This document shows, piece after piece, positions 8,744 through 16,113 of a stretch of 19,178 bases of DNA (positions within the stretch are counted from its first letter, which is position 1; each line of letters starts with the position of its first letter). The notes below the pieces were generated by a model that was not told where the DNA came from, did not search any database, and saw only the letters and a program-made list of their open reading frames with translations. Source of the DNA: an uncultured Sutterella sp. (GTDB lineage Bacteria > Pseudomonadota > Gammaproteobacteria > Burkholderiales > Burkholderiaceae_F); the NCBI GenBank assembly GCA_905206345.1, contig CAJLGW010000032.1, positions 1 to 19,178 of the forward strand, in the 5' to 3' direction. The position numbers and the translations under genes were made by a program.

Positions 8744-8773
8744 ATTGTATCCCTTATCTACAGGAGATGTCAG
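8744..8773 (-). promoter_or_regulatory. Predicted sigma-70 promoter of tctBAC
   Basis: On the minus strand CTGACA (8773-8768) and TACAAT (8749-8744) are separated by 18 bp. Transcription would begin near 8737, leaving a leader of about 115 nt before the preferred tctB start. Confidence 0.55.
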
Positions 8774-8774
8774 T

Positions 8775-8799
8775 AATTTGCACAACTTTTATGCAAATT
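8775..8799. promoter_or_regulatory. Perfect inverted repeat upstream of the tctBAC -35 box (candidate operator)
   Basis: AATTTGCA (8775-8782), a 9-bp spacer and TGCAAATT (8792-8799) form a perfect 8+8 bp dyad ending 1 bp upstream of the predicted -35. The 17-bp centre-to-centre spacing of the arms suits a dimeric activator or repressor. No regulator gene is adjacent. Confidence 0.5.
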
Positions 8800-8905
8800 C
8801 TCGGACTAACCCTAACAACCAATTGAAGTGAAACTTTAAGATGCGTTGATCTAGACAAATAAACCTAGAAAAAAAGAACTTACGGAATAGGATTTCAAAA
8901 GAATG

Positions 8906-8934
8906 TTTCACTTTTTCAAGAAAACTGATAAAGT
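8906..8934 (+). promoter_or_regulatory. Predicted promoter of the trp leader and trpB
   Basis: TTTCAC (8906-8911), a 17-bp spacer and TAAAGT (8929-8934). TG lies one base before the -10, making it an extended -10 element that can offset the weak hexamers. No convincing TrpR operator was recognised. Confidence 0.4.
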
Positions 8935-8963
8935 TAAGAGCATTCTTTTTTAAGGTGATTGAT

Positions 8964-9011
8964 ATGAACACAATGTTGCAAAACGCACAATGCTGGTGGT
9001 GGCGCTGCTGA
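8964..9011 (+). CDS. trpL: trp leader peptide with three consecutive Trp codons
   Basis: A 15-residue peptide, MNTMLQNAQCWWWRC, ending in TGA at 9009-9011. AAGGTG (8952-8957) gives a good ribosome binding site 6 nt upstream. Three TGG codons in a row (8994-9002) just before an attenuator are the hallmark of ribosome-mediated tryptophan attenuation. With Trp-tRNA scarce, the ribosome stalls at these codons and leaves GCGGGT (9015-9020) free to pair with the 5' arm of the terminator. With Trp plentiful, it reaches the stop codon, covers that segment and lets the terminator form. The peptide itself needs no function. Confidence 0.9.
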   Translation: MNTMLQNAQCWWWRC

Positions 9012-9077
9012 GAAGCGGGTGCCATGGTTTTTGCAACTTATGAAATTAACCCGCCTAGTTTGAGCGGGTTTATTTTT
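8975..9077 (+). terminator. Tryptophan attenuator with alternative hairpins
   Basis: The terminator hairpin is AACCCGC (9048-9054) with GCGGGTT (9064-9070) and a TTTATTTTT tail. The antiterminator is GCGGGT (9015-9020) pairing with ACCCGC (9049-9054), the same bases used by the terminator. A 1:2-type pairing, GTTGCAAAA (8975-8983) with TTTTGCAAC (9029-9037), encloses the Trp codons. These mutually exclusive structures are all visible by eye. They imply that transcription into trpB rises when charged Trp-tRNA is low. Confidence 0.85.
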
Positions 9078-9144
9078 ATCCTTAAAACCTATCAACTTCC
9101 CATAAGTCCGCTCGAAATAGGCAAGCAACTATTTGGAGTGACTT

Positions 9145-10395
9145 ATGACTCAACTTAATCCTTTCTTCGGTCCTTTCGGCGGTCAGTTTGTTCCTGAGGT
9201 TTTAAAGCCTGCTTTGGACCAACTCGAAAATGCTTTCCTTGAAGCGCAAAGCGATGACGCATTTAAAGAAGAACTTCAACATCTCCTCTATGACTATGCG
9301 GGCCGCCCAACGCCTTTGACCCTTTGCCAAAATTTAACCGCCGGCACAAACACAAAGATTTTCTTAAAGCGTGAAGACCTTTTACATGGCGGCGCCCACA
9401 AAACAAACCAAGTATTAGGTCAAGCACTATTGGCTAAACGCATGGGCAAAAAGCGCATCATCGCAGAAACCGGTGCCGGTCAACACGGTGTTGCCACCGC
9501 ACTTGCCTGTTCCCTGATGGGGTTTGATTGCACGATCTACATGGGAGCAAAGGACGTGGAGCGCCAAAAACCTAACGTTTTCCGCATGGAATTAATGGGA
9601 GCGAAGGTGATTGCCGTAACCGATGGCTCGCAAACCTTAAAAGAAGCATGTGAAGCCGCCTTAAATGATTGGGTCGAAAACGTCGATACGACGCACTATA
9701 TGTTAGGCACCGCTGCCGGTCCTCATCCATTCCCGACGATTGTTCGCGAATTTCAAAAGATTATCGGCGAAGAAGCCAAGGAACAAATTCTCGATATTGA
9801 GCACCACTTGCCCGATGCCGTCATTGCCTGCGTGGGCGGAGGGAGCAACGCCATAGGTTTATTTAACGACTTTATTGAACACGAAAATGTCGCTCTGATC
9901 GGTGTGGAACCGGCAGGCTTTGGTATGGATACCGACAAACACGGCTGCGTACTTCAAAAAGGCACGGAAGGGGTCTTCTTTGGTGCGAACTCCTTAAATA
10001 TGCAAAACGAAAAAGGGGAGATTGAAGAGTCTTACTCGATCGCAGCCGGTCTTGACTTCCCATCTGTCGGGCCTCAGCACTGCTACCTTCAATCCATTGG
10101 TCGTGCTCAATACGTTGGGATTAAGGACGTTGAAGCCCTTGAAGCCTTTATGCTCTTAAGTCTTCATGAGGGCATTATTCCTGCCTTGGAAAGTTCTCAC
10201 GCTTTGGCTTACGCATTGAAGATGGCAAAGACCGATCCCCAAAAGCAGCAAACACTTATTGTGAATCTCTCCGGTCGCGGAGACAAAGACATCTTCCAAG
10301 TTTATGATTATTTTAAGAAGGAAGGCATCATGATCGATGGTCACTTAACGCAAGCTTCATTAATCGCTTTCCAACAAAAGCATCAACTCACTTAA
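9145..10395 (+). CDS. trpB: Tryptophan synthase beta subunit
   Basis: The PLP enzyme that joins indole and L-serine to make tryptophan, the last step of the pathway. At 416 residues it is about 20 longer than E. coli TrpB, owing to a C-terminal tail after about 395. Key residues are present: HGGAHKTNQ (81-89) with the PLP lysine K86, catalytic E108 in ETGAGQHG, the phosphate-binding GGGSN (231-235), E349 and S376 in NLSGRGDKD. The opening LNPFFGPFGGQFVPE resembles gammaproteobacterial or Pasteurella-type TrpB more than the usual betaproteobacterial form, a hint of transfer. Start ATG has TTGGAGTG upstream. Expression is set by the Trp attenuator. Unusually, trpA does not follow: the next gene, 16 bp away, is a broken M20 peptidase. 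It may partner a TrpA encoded elsewhere or salvage free indole. Confidence 0.95.
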   Translation: MTQLNPFFGPFGGQFVPEVLKPALDQLENAFLEAQSDDAFKEELQHLLYDYAGRPTPLTLCQNLTAGTNTKIFLKREDLLHGGAHKTNQVLGQALLAKRMGKKRIIAETGAGQHGVATALACSLMGFDCTIYMGAKDVERQKPNVFRMELMGAKVIAVTDGSQTLKEACEAALNDWVENVDTTHYMLGTAAGPHPFPTIVREFQKIIGEEAKEQILDIEHHLPDAVIACVGGGSNAIGLFNDFIEHENVALIGVEPAGFGMDTDKHGCVLQKGTEGVFFGANSLNMQNEKGEIEESYSIAAGLDFPSVGPQHCYLQSIGRAQYVGIKDVEALEAFMLLSLHEGIIPALESSHALAYALKMAKTDPQKQQTLIVNLSGRGDKDIFQVYDYFKKEGIMIDGHLTQASLIAFQQKHQLT

Positions 10396-10411
10396 ATATT
10401 AGGGGATGAAC

Positions 10412-10663
10412 ATGACCCAACCCTTTGATCAAGACATTGTTGAGACATTAGATACACTCACAACGGTCGATGTCGTTAAAAAAGCCCTCACTTTTGTGAA
10501 GGATGCTTTGCCGGGAAGTATTGAATTACAAAAAGAACTCGCTCTCATTGAAGCGCCGAGTTACCACGAAGAAGAAAAGGCCAAGCGTTATGCTGAACTT
10601 TTGATTGAGGCGGGTCTCGAAGAGAATAAAAGCTGTACGGGCCGGAATGGTCTAGAATGGTAA
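10412..10663 (+). pseudogene. Truncated M20-family metallopeptidase (N-terminal fragment)
   Basis: About 70 residues resemble the N-terminus of M20 peptidases/amidohydrolases: a KALTFVKD helix, the ELALIEAPSYHEEEKAKRYAE stretch and ELLIEAGLEE. The match ends there, and ten unrelated codons lead to a stop. The zinc ligands and the dimerisation domain of these ~400-residue enzymes are all missing, so it is not functional. The ATG at 10412 suits the AGGGG site (10401-10405) better than the one at 10406. It starts 16 bp after trpB and was probably once co-transcribed with it. The break lies near 10622-10640. Confidence 0.7.
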
Positions 10664-10672
10664 AGAGTTCCT

Positions 10673-10767
10673 CGCAGGCAACACTGTTCAGCGACAGTGC
10701 CTGCGCGAAAGGGTTGAATCATACCGATTCAGTCAGGTCCCATGAAGCCTCTGAATTTAATCAGAGG
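10673..10767 (+). other. Segment of three consecutive hairpins upstream of mscL
   Basis: Three inverted repeats follow each other. CGCAGGCA/TGCCTGCG (10673-10680, 10698-10705) has an inner CTGT/ACAG. GAATC/GATTC is at 10716-10730. CCTCTGA/TCAGAGG (10748-10754, 10761-10767) has a 6-nt loop. None has a T-tract, so they are not ordinary terminators. They could form a structured mscL leader or be a remnant of a lost element that broke the M20 gene. I did not recognise a known riboswitch. Confidence 0.5.
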
Positions 10768-10785
10768 TAAGTTCACGGAGTCATT

Positions 10786-11268
10786 ATGAAAAAATTTATT
10801 CAGGACTTTCAAACTTTTATCAGTCGCGGCAACGTGATTGATATGGCAGTCGGTGTCATCGTTGGCGCAGCCTTTAGTCAAATCGTGAACTCTTTGGTCA
10901 AAGACATTGTCAATCCCATTTTGGGATTTGTCGTCGGCTCCCAAGACTTCTCGGATTTATTCATTGTGCTTTCAATGCCCGAAGGCTATGCCGGTCCCAT
11001 GACCTATGCTGAACTTACCAAAGCCGGTGCCACGGTCTTGGGGTATGGCTCTTTTATTACCGCAGTCTTTCATTTCCTGTTACTTGCTTTGGTGGTGTTC
11101 TCCATGGTTCGGGTGGTGAGCAAAATCCGCACCCATGCTGAAGAGCTTCTTAAAGCCAAGGAAAAGCAAGAAGAAAAGTTGGCCGAACCTGCTGCACCGC
11201 CTCCCACACCGGAAGACATTGAACTTTTGCGTGAAATTCGAGATTTACTGAAGAAAGAAAAAGCTTAA
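10786..11268 (+). CDS. mscL: Large-conductance mechanosensitive channel
   Basis: A small inner-membrane channel that opens under membrane tension and releases solutes during hypo-osmotic shock; it works as a homopentamer. At 160 residues it is somewhat longer than E. coli MscL (136). The N-terminal amphipathic segment and TM1 show the family signature: FQTFISRGNVIDMAVGVIVG (9-28), then AAFSQIVNSLVKDIVNPILG. The periplasmic loop contains the aromatic GYGSFITAVF entry to TM2 (about 86-110). The C-terminus is a charged helix (about 115-158) with a proline-rich break (PAAPPPTPED), the usual cytoplasmic bundle. The ATG has GGAG 8 nt upstream. It is followed at once by a terminator. Confidence 0.95.
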   Translation: MKKFIQDFQTFISRGNVIDMAVGVIVGAAFSQIVNSLVKDIVNPILGFVVGSQDFSDLFIVLSMPEGYAGPMTYAELTKAGATVLGYGSFITAVFHFLLLALVVFSMVRVVSKIRTHAEELLKAKEKQEEKLAEPAAPPPTPEDIELLREIRDLLKKEKA

Positions 11269-11287
11269 GTTGTTCTCGCTTTAAGAC

Positions 11288-11325
11288 TAGCCACTCCAAC
11301 ACAAAGTCGAGTGGCTAATTTTTTG
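11288..11325 (+). terminator. Rho-independent terminator of mscL
   Basis: TAGCCACTC (11288-11296) pairs perfectly with GAGTGGCTA (11309-11317), followed by ATTTTTTG. It lies 19 bp after the stop. Confidence 0.9.
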
Positions 11326-11348
11326 CGGAAAATCTGAGCAATATAGAA

Positions 11349-11458
11349 AAACTATAGGTTGTGTTAAAAAATAATTTAGGCACAAGTGAGAAACACTAAT
11401 CTATTGAATCCTTAGACTTTTTAAAATGTCAAATTTTTAAATACCCTAAATATAGTAT
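11349..11458 (+). promoter_or_regulatory. Possible NrdR-box-like sites upstream of nrdD
   Basis: The 312-bp gap between mscL and nrdD is A+T rich with no gene. Two 16-mers resemble the NrdR box (consensus acaCwAtATaTwGwgt): AAACTATAGGTTGTGT (11349-11364) and ACCCTAAATATAGTAT (11443-11458). Their centres are 94 bp apart, about three times the ~31 bp usual for a pair. NrdR represses ribonucleotide reductase genes in many bacteria. A TTGACT at 11471-11476 could be a -35, but no good -10 follows. The match is by eye and weak. Confidence 0.35.
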
Positions 11459-11580
11459 TTAAATGTCGCATTGACTACAAAGGATAGGGGATTATTGCAG
11501 AAAAGTTTTTCTAAAGCGGGTAGAATGAGCCATTCGTTCGATAATTTTATTTTACGTCCTGGTGGCGTTAAGGGACCGAC

Positions 11581-13743
11581 ATGCAAGTCATTAAGAAAGA
11601 CAACTCCTTGGAAAACTTTTCTCCGGAAAAGATTGCCGTAGCTGTCAATAAAGCCGCAATGCGTTGCGACAAAACGGTTGATGATGCTTCGATCAATAAG
11701 ATCGTTGAAGCCATTTTGCGCCGTTTACAAGGTACGGAAAACGTGACCGTGGCTCAATTGCATGAGTTGGTGATTGCTGTTTTGACGGTAACGGGCTTTG
11801 AAGACGTGGCTAAGGCTTACGCTGAATACCGCTACTACAAGACCAATTACGCCAAGACGTTTGAAAAATTGCGTCAAGACGCCGATGACGTCTTGCGTTT
11901 GGGTGACCGCGAAAACGCTAACTTTGATAGCTCCTTAGTCTCCACTAAGGGTTCCTTGATTAAGGGCTACCTCACCAAGAGTCTCTACAAACAATTCTAT
12001 TTGTCTGCTAAAGAAAAGGAATTGATCGAACGCGGTGACATTTATATTCACGACTTGCGCGACATGATTTTGGGTTGCGTCAACTGCTGCTTGTTTGACT
12101 TTAAGACTGTCTTGACGAACGGTTTTGAAATGTCCAACGTTCAGTACACGGAACCGAAGACGATTTTGTCTGCTCTTCAAGTGATCGGTGACATCACTTT
12201 GGTGGCGACGGCCCAACAATTCGGTGGTTTTACCATCGCCGAATTGGATAAAGTTCTTCTTAAATACGCTCGTAAGACTTTTGAGAAGGCCTATAACGAT
12301 GCCAAGAACGAGTTGGAATTGTCCGAAGAAAAGGCCCGCAAGTACGCTGACAAGATTCTTTTGCGCGAATTGGAACAAGGCTTCCAATCGTTGGAACTTA
12401 AGCTCAACACCGTTCCCTGCAGTCGTGGGGACTTCGCTTTCACGACGATCAGTTTTGGTCAATGGGACGTAGCCTTGCCTGAAGAAGACAAGCGTTTGCT
12501 CAATTTGATCAACTCCGTGATGTTGCGCGTTCGTCGTAACGGTCACGGCAAAGACGGCAAGCCCGTGGTCTTCCCCAAGCTTGTTTATCTCTTTGATAAG
12601 CAACAAGTGGAAAACGATAAGTACAGTTCAGACCTCTTTGACGAAGCCGTTAAGACGTCTTCAACCTGTATGTATCCGGACTATTTGTCCCTTTCCAGCG
12701 AACACGGCACAGTTTCTCGACTCTTCCGTGAAGAAGGCGTGATCACGAGCCCGATGGGTTGCCGTGCTTACTTGTCACCCTGGAAGGATCCGGAAACGAA
12801 CAAGTACGTGACGATCGGTCGTTGCAATATTGGAGCTGCAAGTTTGAACATCCCCTTGATGATCAAGGTGGCCATGACGGAATACCCGCAAGATTGGCGT
12901 CAAAAGTTCTGGGACATCTTGGATGACCGTTTGCAAGTCATTCGTGACTTCTTAAAGAAGCGCTACGATGTGATTCGCAATCAACGTTGCTCCAGTAACC
13001 CCTTGGCCTTTACGCAAGGTGGTTTCTATCATGGCACCAAGAACCCCGATGACAAGGTCGGTGACTTGGTTGACTACATGACGGCCAGTTTCGGTATCAC
13101 GGCACTTGACGATGCAACGTTCTTGTGGACGGGCAAGCGCATGATTGAAGATAACTCCGCTTTTGCTGTTCAAGTGTTGCGTTATTTGCAAGCGAAGCTT
13201 AATGAATTTAAGGCAGAAGACCATTATCTTTACGCCATTTACGGCACGCCGGCAGAAAGCTTGTGTGCTACGCAAGCTCGTCAATATGACGATTACTGCA
13301 AGGAAATGGCTGTCGAGAATGAATTCGAAAACCACGAATACTACAGCACAGAGTACTTCACGAATTCGTTCCACTTGAATGTGGCCGAAGACATTACGCC
13401 GTTTGAAAAGCAAGATCACGAATTTAAGTGCTTCCACCTCTGTGAAGGCGGTCACATCCAATACATCCGCTTGACGAACCCGGAAAACTTGGAAGGTGAT
13501 AAGGCCATCATCAAGCGCGGTATGGACATGGGCTTCTATCAAGGCGTGAACTTTGACTCAGCCTACTGCAACAATTGCCACACGCACTCGACGAACGTGA
13601 TGTTTACTTGCCCGCACTGCGGCAGTGACAACTTGTCCGTGATCAGTCGTGTTTGCGGTTACTTGGGTTACAGTAACGTTAACGGTCAATCCCGTATGAA
13701 TGACGGTAAGATGGCCGAAATCAAAAACCGCATCAGTATGTAA
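11581..13743 (+). CDS. nrdD: Anaerobic ribonucleoside-triphosphate reductase (class III)
   Basis: A 720-residue glycyl-radical enzyme that reduces ribonucleoside triphosphates to dNTPs under anoxia, using formate as reductant in the classical system. The N-terminal ~95 residues form an ATP-cone (MQVIKKDNSLENFSPEKI), the allosteric overall-activity site. The C-terminus carries a zinc site of two CxxC pairs (C663/C666 and C677/C680) and the radical loop RVCGYLGY with the glycyl radical predicted at G693. Length and motifs fit a complete enzyme. AAGGGA lies just before the ATG. The activase nrdG starts 22 bp after the stop. The gene is rich in TTG and CGT codons, consistent with good expression. 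A long open frame on the opposite strand (11935-12606) is a shadow. Confidence 0.97.
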   Translation: MQVIKKDNSLENFSPEKIAVAVNKAAMRCDKTVDDASINKIVEAILRRLQGTENVTVAQLHELVIAVLTVTGFEDVAKAYAEYRYYKTNYAKTFEKLRQDADDVLRLGDRENANFDSSLVSTKGSLIKGYLTKSLYKQFYLSAKEKELIERGDIYIHDLRDMILGCVNCCLFDFKTVLTNGFEMSNVQYTEPKTILSALQVIGDITLVATAQQFGGFTIAELDKVLLKYARKTFEKAYNDAKNELELSEEKARKYADKILLRELEQGFQSLELKLNTVPCSRGDFAFTTISFGQWDVALPEEDKRLLNLINSVMLRVRRNGHGKDGKPVVFPKLVYLFDKQQVENDKYSSDLFDEAVKTSSTCMYPDYLSLSSEHGTVSRLFREEGVITSPMGCRAYLSPWKDPETNKYVTIGRCNIGAASLNIPLMIKVAMTEYPQDWRQKFWDILDDRLQVIRDFLKKRYDVIRNQRCSSNPLAFTQGGFYHGTKNPDDKVGDLVDYMTASFGITALDDATFLWTGKRMIEDNSAFAVQVLRYLQAKLNEFKAEDHYLYAIYGTPAESLCATQARQYDDYCKEMAVENEFENHEYYSTEYFTNSFHLNVAEDITPFEKQDHEFKCFHLCEGGHIQYIRLTNPENLEGDKAIIKRGMDMGFYQGVNFDSAYCNNCHTHSTNVMFTCPHCGSDNLSVISRVCGYLGYSNVNGQSRMNDGKMAEIKNRISM

Positions 13744-13765
13744 TGGGAAAATCGGGGAGAAACAG

Positions 13766-14233
13766 ATGAAATATTCTCAATTACGCTCGTTTGATACCAG
13801 TAACGGTCCCGGCGTACGTGTTTCTTTGTTTGTCTCCGGTTGTACTTTAAAGTGCAAGGGGTGCTTTAATCCTGAATCTTGGGACTTTGATGCCGGCAAC
13901 GAGTTTACGCAAGAAACCGTTGAAGAGATAATTCGCCTTTTAAATCAAGACTATATTGAAGGCTTTAGCCTCTTAGGAGGCGACCCCCTTGAAACACAAA
14001 ACATCGATGTTGTCACGGATCTCTGCCGTCAAGTGAAAGCAGCTTGCCCTAATAAGACTATTTGGCTTTGGACGGGTCGCAAGTATGAAAACTTTGAAGG
14101 CCATCCGATCATGCAGTACTTGGATACGGTGGTTGATGGACCGTACATTGAGAAGTTTAAGATTGCGGAACAAGGGCACTACCGCGGTAGTAGCAATCAA
14201 CGTGTGATTCCGATACATGTTGGGAATAATTAA
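13766..14233 (+). CDS. nrdG: Anaerobic ribonucleotide reductase activating protein (radical SAM)
   Basis: The 155-residue radical-SAM activase that generates the glycyl radical on NrdD. The 4Fe-4S motif CTLKCKGC places cysteines at 26, 30 and 33 (CxxxCxxC). The N-terminal FDTSNGPGVRVSLFVSGC and the later SLLGGDPLE (SAM-binding GGE-like) and IWLWTGRKYE segments are typical. The start at 13766 is chosen because GGGGAG lies just upstream and the protein then opens MKYSQLRSFD as family members do. An in-frame ATG at 13700 would overlap nrdD by 44 bp and adds nothing conserved. It forms an operon with nrdD and is followed by a terminator. Confidence 0.95.
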   Translation: MKYSQLRSFDTSNGPGVRVSLFVSGCTLKCKGCFNPESWDFDAGNEFTQETVEEIIRLLNQDYIEGFSLLGGDPLETQNIDVVTDLCRQVKAACPNKTIWLWTGRKYENFEGHPIMQYLDTVVDGPYIEKFKIAEQGHYRGSSNQRVIPIHVGNN

Positions 14234-14246
14234 AAATCAAAGAATT

Positions 14247-14268
14247 AGGGAGCTTCAGCTCCCTTTTT
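14247..14268 (+). terminator. Rho-independent terminator of nrdDG
   Basis: AGGGAGC (14247-14253) pairs with GCTCCCT (14258-14264) around a TTCA tetraloop, followed by TTTT. Confidence 0.88.
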
Positions 14269-14354
14269 ACTTTATGAACTTCTTAAAATCGATGTTGTGG
14301 AGTACAAAATTTACATAAATTTGCATATTAGACTATTATTTTTTTCTGTTAAAT

Positions 14355-14382
14355 TTGACAATGTAGAGTGCCTTTTTATAAT
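14355..14382 (+). promoter_or_regulatory. Consensus sigma-70 promoter of the AAA_14/DUF4143 gene
   Basis: TTGACA (14355-14360) and TATAAT (14377-14382) are both perfect hexamers with a 16-bp spacer. Transcription would begin near 14389, about 16 nt before the ATG, with AGAGAGG as ribosome binding site. It is the strongest-looking promoter in the window. Confidence 0.82.
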
Positions 14383-14404
14383 ATGATAAAAAGAGAGGTC
14401 TGAT

Positions 14405-15535
14405 ATGAACACCATTAAAAGAGCGTTACACGACAAAATTGTTAATGAGATTAAGCCTAGCAAAGCGGTATTGATTTTTGGTGCTCGTCGCGTTGGAAAG
14501 ACTGTCATGATGAGGGAGATCGTCAATAATTTCCCTGGTCGTGTAATGATGCTTAATGGTGAAGACTTTGATACGCACGCACTTTTAGAACAACGAACAA
14601 TTGCGAATTATCGCAACTTGCTCAATGGTATTGATTTATTGGCCATTGACGAAGCACAAAGTATTCCTGATGTTGGTAACGTCCTTAAGCTAATAGTCGA
14701 TGAAGTGCCGAATATTAAAGTTCTTGCTAGTGGTTCATCGTCCTTTGATTTGTCGAATCAAACTGGTGAGCCTCTTGTCGGACGAAGTGTTCAGTTTTTA
14801 TTGACTCCGTTTTCTCAACAAGAACTTTCACAAAATGAGAGCGTTTTAGAAACACGACAAAATCTCGAATCTCGTCTGATCTACGGCTCTTATCCCGAAG
14901 TTGTTTCGATCGAAAATTTCGAAAGAAAAACAGATTATCTTAGAGATATCGTAGGCGCTTACCTGTTGAAAGATATTTTGGCGATCGATGGTATCAAAAA
15001 TGCGAACAAGATGCGCAACCTGTTGCGTCTCATCGCATTTCAACTGGGCTCTGAAGTTTCCTATGATGAATTGGGTAAACAACTTGGAATGAATAAAGCG
15101 ACAGTTGAGAAATATTTGAATTTACTTGAGAGGGTTTATGTTCTTCATCGTTTGGGCGGATACTCACGAAACTTAAGAAAAGAAGTTTCTAAAGCCGGTA
15201 AATGGTACTTCTATGATAACGGTATCCGAAATGCTGTAATTAGTGCTTTTAGCCCCTTAGCAATTCGACAAGACGTAGGTGCCCTTTGGGAAAACTATAT
15301 TATTAGCGAACGCATTAAATCCAACCATAACAACAAGTTGCACAAGGATTTCTATTTTTGGCGAACTTACGATAAACATGAGGTTGATCTTATAGAAGAA
15401 GATGCGAACGGTGTAATGGCATTTGAATTTAAGTGGGGAAATAAGTATCCGGAAGCGCCGAAGGCGTTCACAGAGGCCTATCCCAATGCGTCGTTTAGCG
15501 TCGTGAATCGAGAAAACTACTTGCGCTATATTTAA
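14405..15535 (+). CDS. AAA_14/DUF4143 family ATP-binding protein
   Basis: A 376-residue P-loop ATPase of the widespread AAA_14 plus DUF4143 family, whose cellular role is not established. Walker A is GARRVGKT (26-33), Walker B LLAIDEAQ (78-85), a sensor-1-like LASGSSSFDL (107-116) follows, and GR (126-127) lies in the usual conserved position. A winged-helix-like stretch is at about 219-250. The C-terminal domain has a PD-(D/E)XK-like signature: E297, D328 in EVDLI, and E341-F-K343. This could be a nuclease fold, active or degenerate. The gene is a single transcription unit between nrdG and ogt, with its own consensus promoter and terminator, and looks A+T richer than nrdDG, as expected of an acquired gene. 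Family members have been discussed as toxin/antitoxin-like or defence-linked, but I claim no function. Confidence 0.88.
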   Translation: MNTIKRALHDKIVNEIKPSKAVLIFGARRVGKTVMMREIVNNFPGRVMMLNGEDFDTHALLEQRTIANYRNLLNGIDLLAIDEAQSIPDVGNVLKLIVDEVPNIKVLASGSSSFDLSNQTGEPLVGRSVQFLLTPFSQQELSQNESVLETRQNLESRLIYGSYPEVVSIENFERKTDYLRDIVGAYLLKDILAIDGIKNANKMRNLLRLIAFQLGSEVSYDELGKQLGMNKATVEKYLNLLERVYVLHRLGGYSRNLRKEVSKAGKWYFYDNGIRNAVISAFSPLAIRQDVGALWENYIISERIKSNHNNKLHKDFYFWRTYDKHEVDLIEEDANGVMAFEFKWGNKYPEAPKAFTEAYPNASFSVVNRENYLRYI

Positions 15536-15540
15536 ATACA

Positions 15541-15572
15541 AAGGATCGAGGACAGAATCTTCGATCCTTTTT
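15541..15572 (+). terminator. Rho-independent terminator of the DUF4143 gene
   Basis: AAGGATCGA (15541-15549) pairs with TCGATCCTT (15561-15569), followed by TTT. It overlaps the end of the convergent ogt gene (stop at 15571). Confidence 0.78.
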
Positions 15573-16086
15573 AAAATAGAGAATCCATTCCTTCAATTAT
15601 CAAAAACTTTCTCTTACGCTCAAGACCCCCACCATAACCCGTCAAACTCCCATTAGCACCAATAATTCGATGACAAGGAATCAGAATAGAGATCGGGTTA
15701 TAGCCAACAGCGTTGGCAACAGCTCGAGTTGCCATCGGACGGCCAATTCGTTTTGCTAACTCTGAGTAACTGATGGTTTGGCCATAGGAAATCTTCAGAA
15801 GTTCGTCTGCAACCGCCTGTTGTAGATCAGTTCCGATAAAGTGCAGGGGAATGTCAAAGCTCTGACGTTGACCATCAAGGTATTCCAAAATCTCAGATTT
15901 CGTCTTAATAATGACAGCGGATTCGGACTCAATGCAATTTAATCCAATGATTTTCTTAAATTTATCGAATTTTGATTGATGGTGACGGCTGTCAATCCAA
16001 TCACACATAATAATCGTCTCATCGACAGAAACCAGCCGAATTAAACCAATGGGAGAATTCCAGGAGACGTAATTAAGAGCTTGCAT
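15571..16086 (-). CDS. ogt: Methylated-DNA--protein-cysteine S-methyltransferase
   Basis: A 171-residue suicide repair protein that moves the alkyl group from O6-methylguanine (or O4-methylthymine) in DNA to its own cysteine. The active site is ILIPCHRIIG with C138. The HTH segment upstream, with the RAVANAVGYNP run (121-131), holds the usual arginine-finger and recognition-helix residues, and GSLTGYGGGLERKRKFL (146-162) is the canonical C-terminal block. The N-terminal domain (1-75) is the variable RNase-H-like fold of Ogt proteins, without the Ada metal-binding cysteines. It converges with the DUF4143 gene; their 3' ends are 35 bp apart and share the terminator region. A perfect 20-bp palindrome lies 27 bp upstream of its start. 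Confidence 0.95.
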   Translation of the reverse strand: MQALNYVSWNSPIGLIRLVSVDETIIMCDWIDSRHHQSKFDKFKKIIGLNCIESESAVIIKTKSEILEYLDGQRQSFDIPLHFIGTDLQQAVADELLKISYGQTISYSELAKRIGRPMATRAVANAVGYNPISILIPCHRIIGANGSLTGYGGGLERKRKFLIIEGMDSLF

Positions 16087-16113
16087 AGAAGTGATCTATT
16101 CAAAAGATTCGCA

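Noticed and set aside
10632..10665. Group II intron domain V starting AGCTGTACGG
   Set aside because: The first bases look like domain V, but the upper stem and tetraloop do not pair properly, so I do not claim an intron 3' end here.
11935..12606. 223-codon open frame antisense to nrdD
   Set aside because: It lies wholly inside nrdD, whose motifs are certain, and its protein shows no family features; codon bias of nrdD explains the long shadow.
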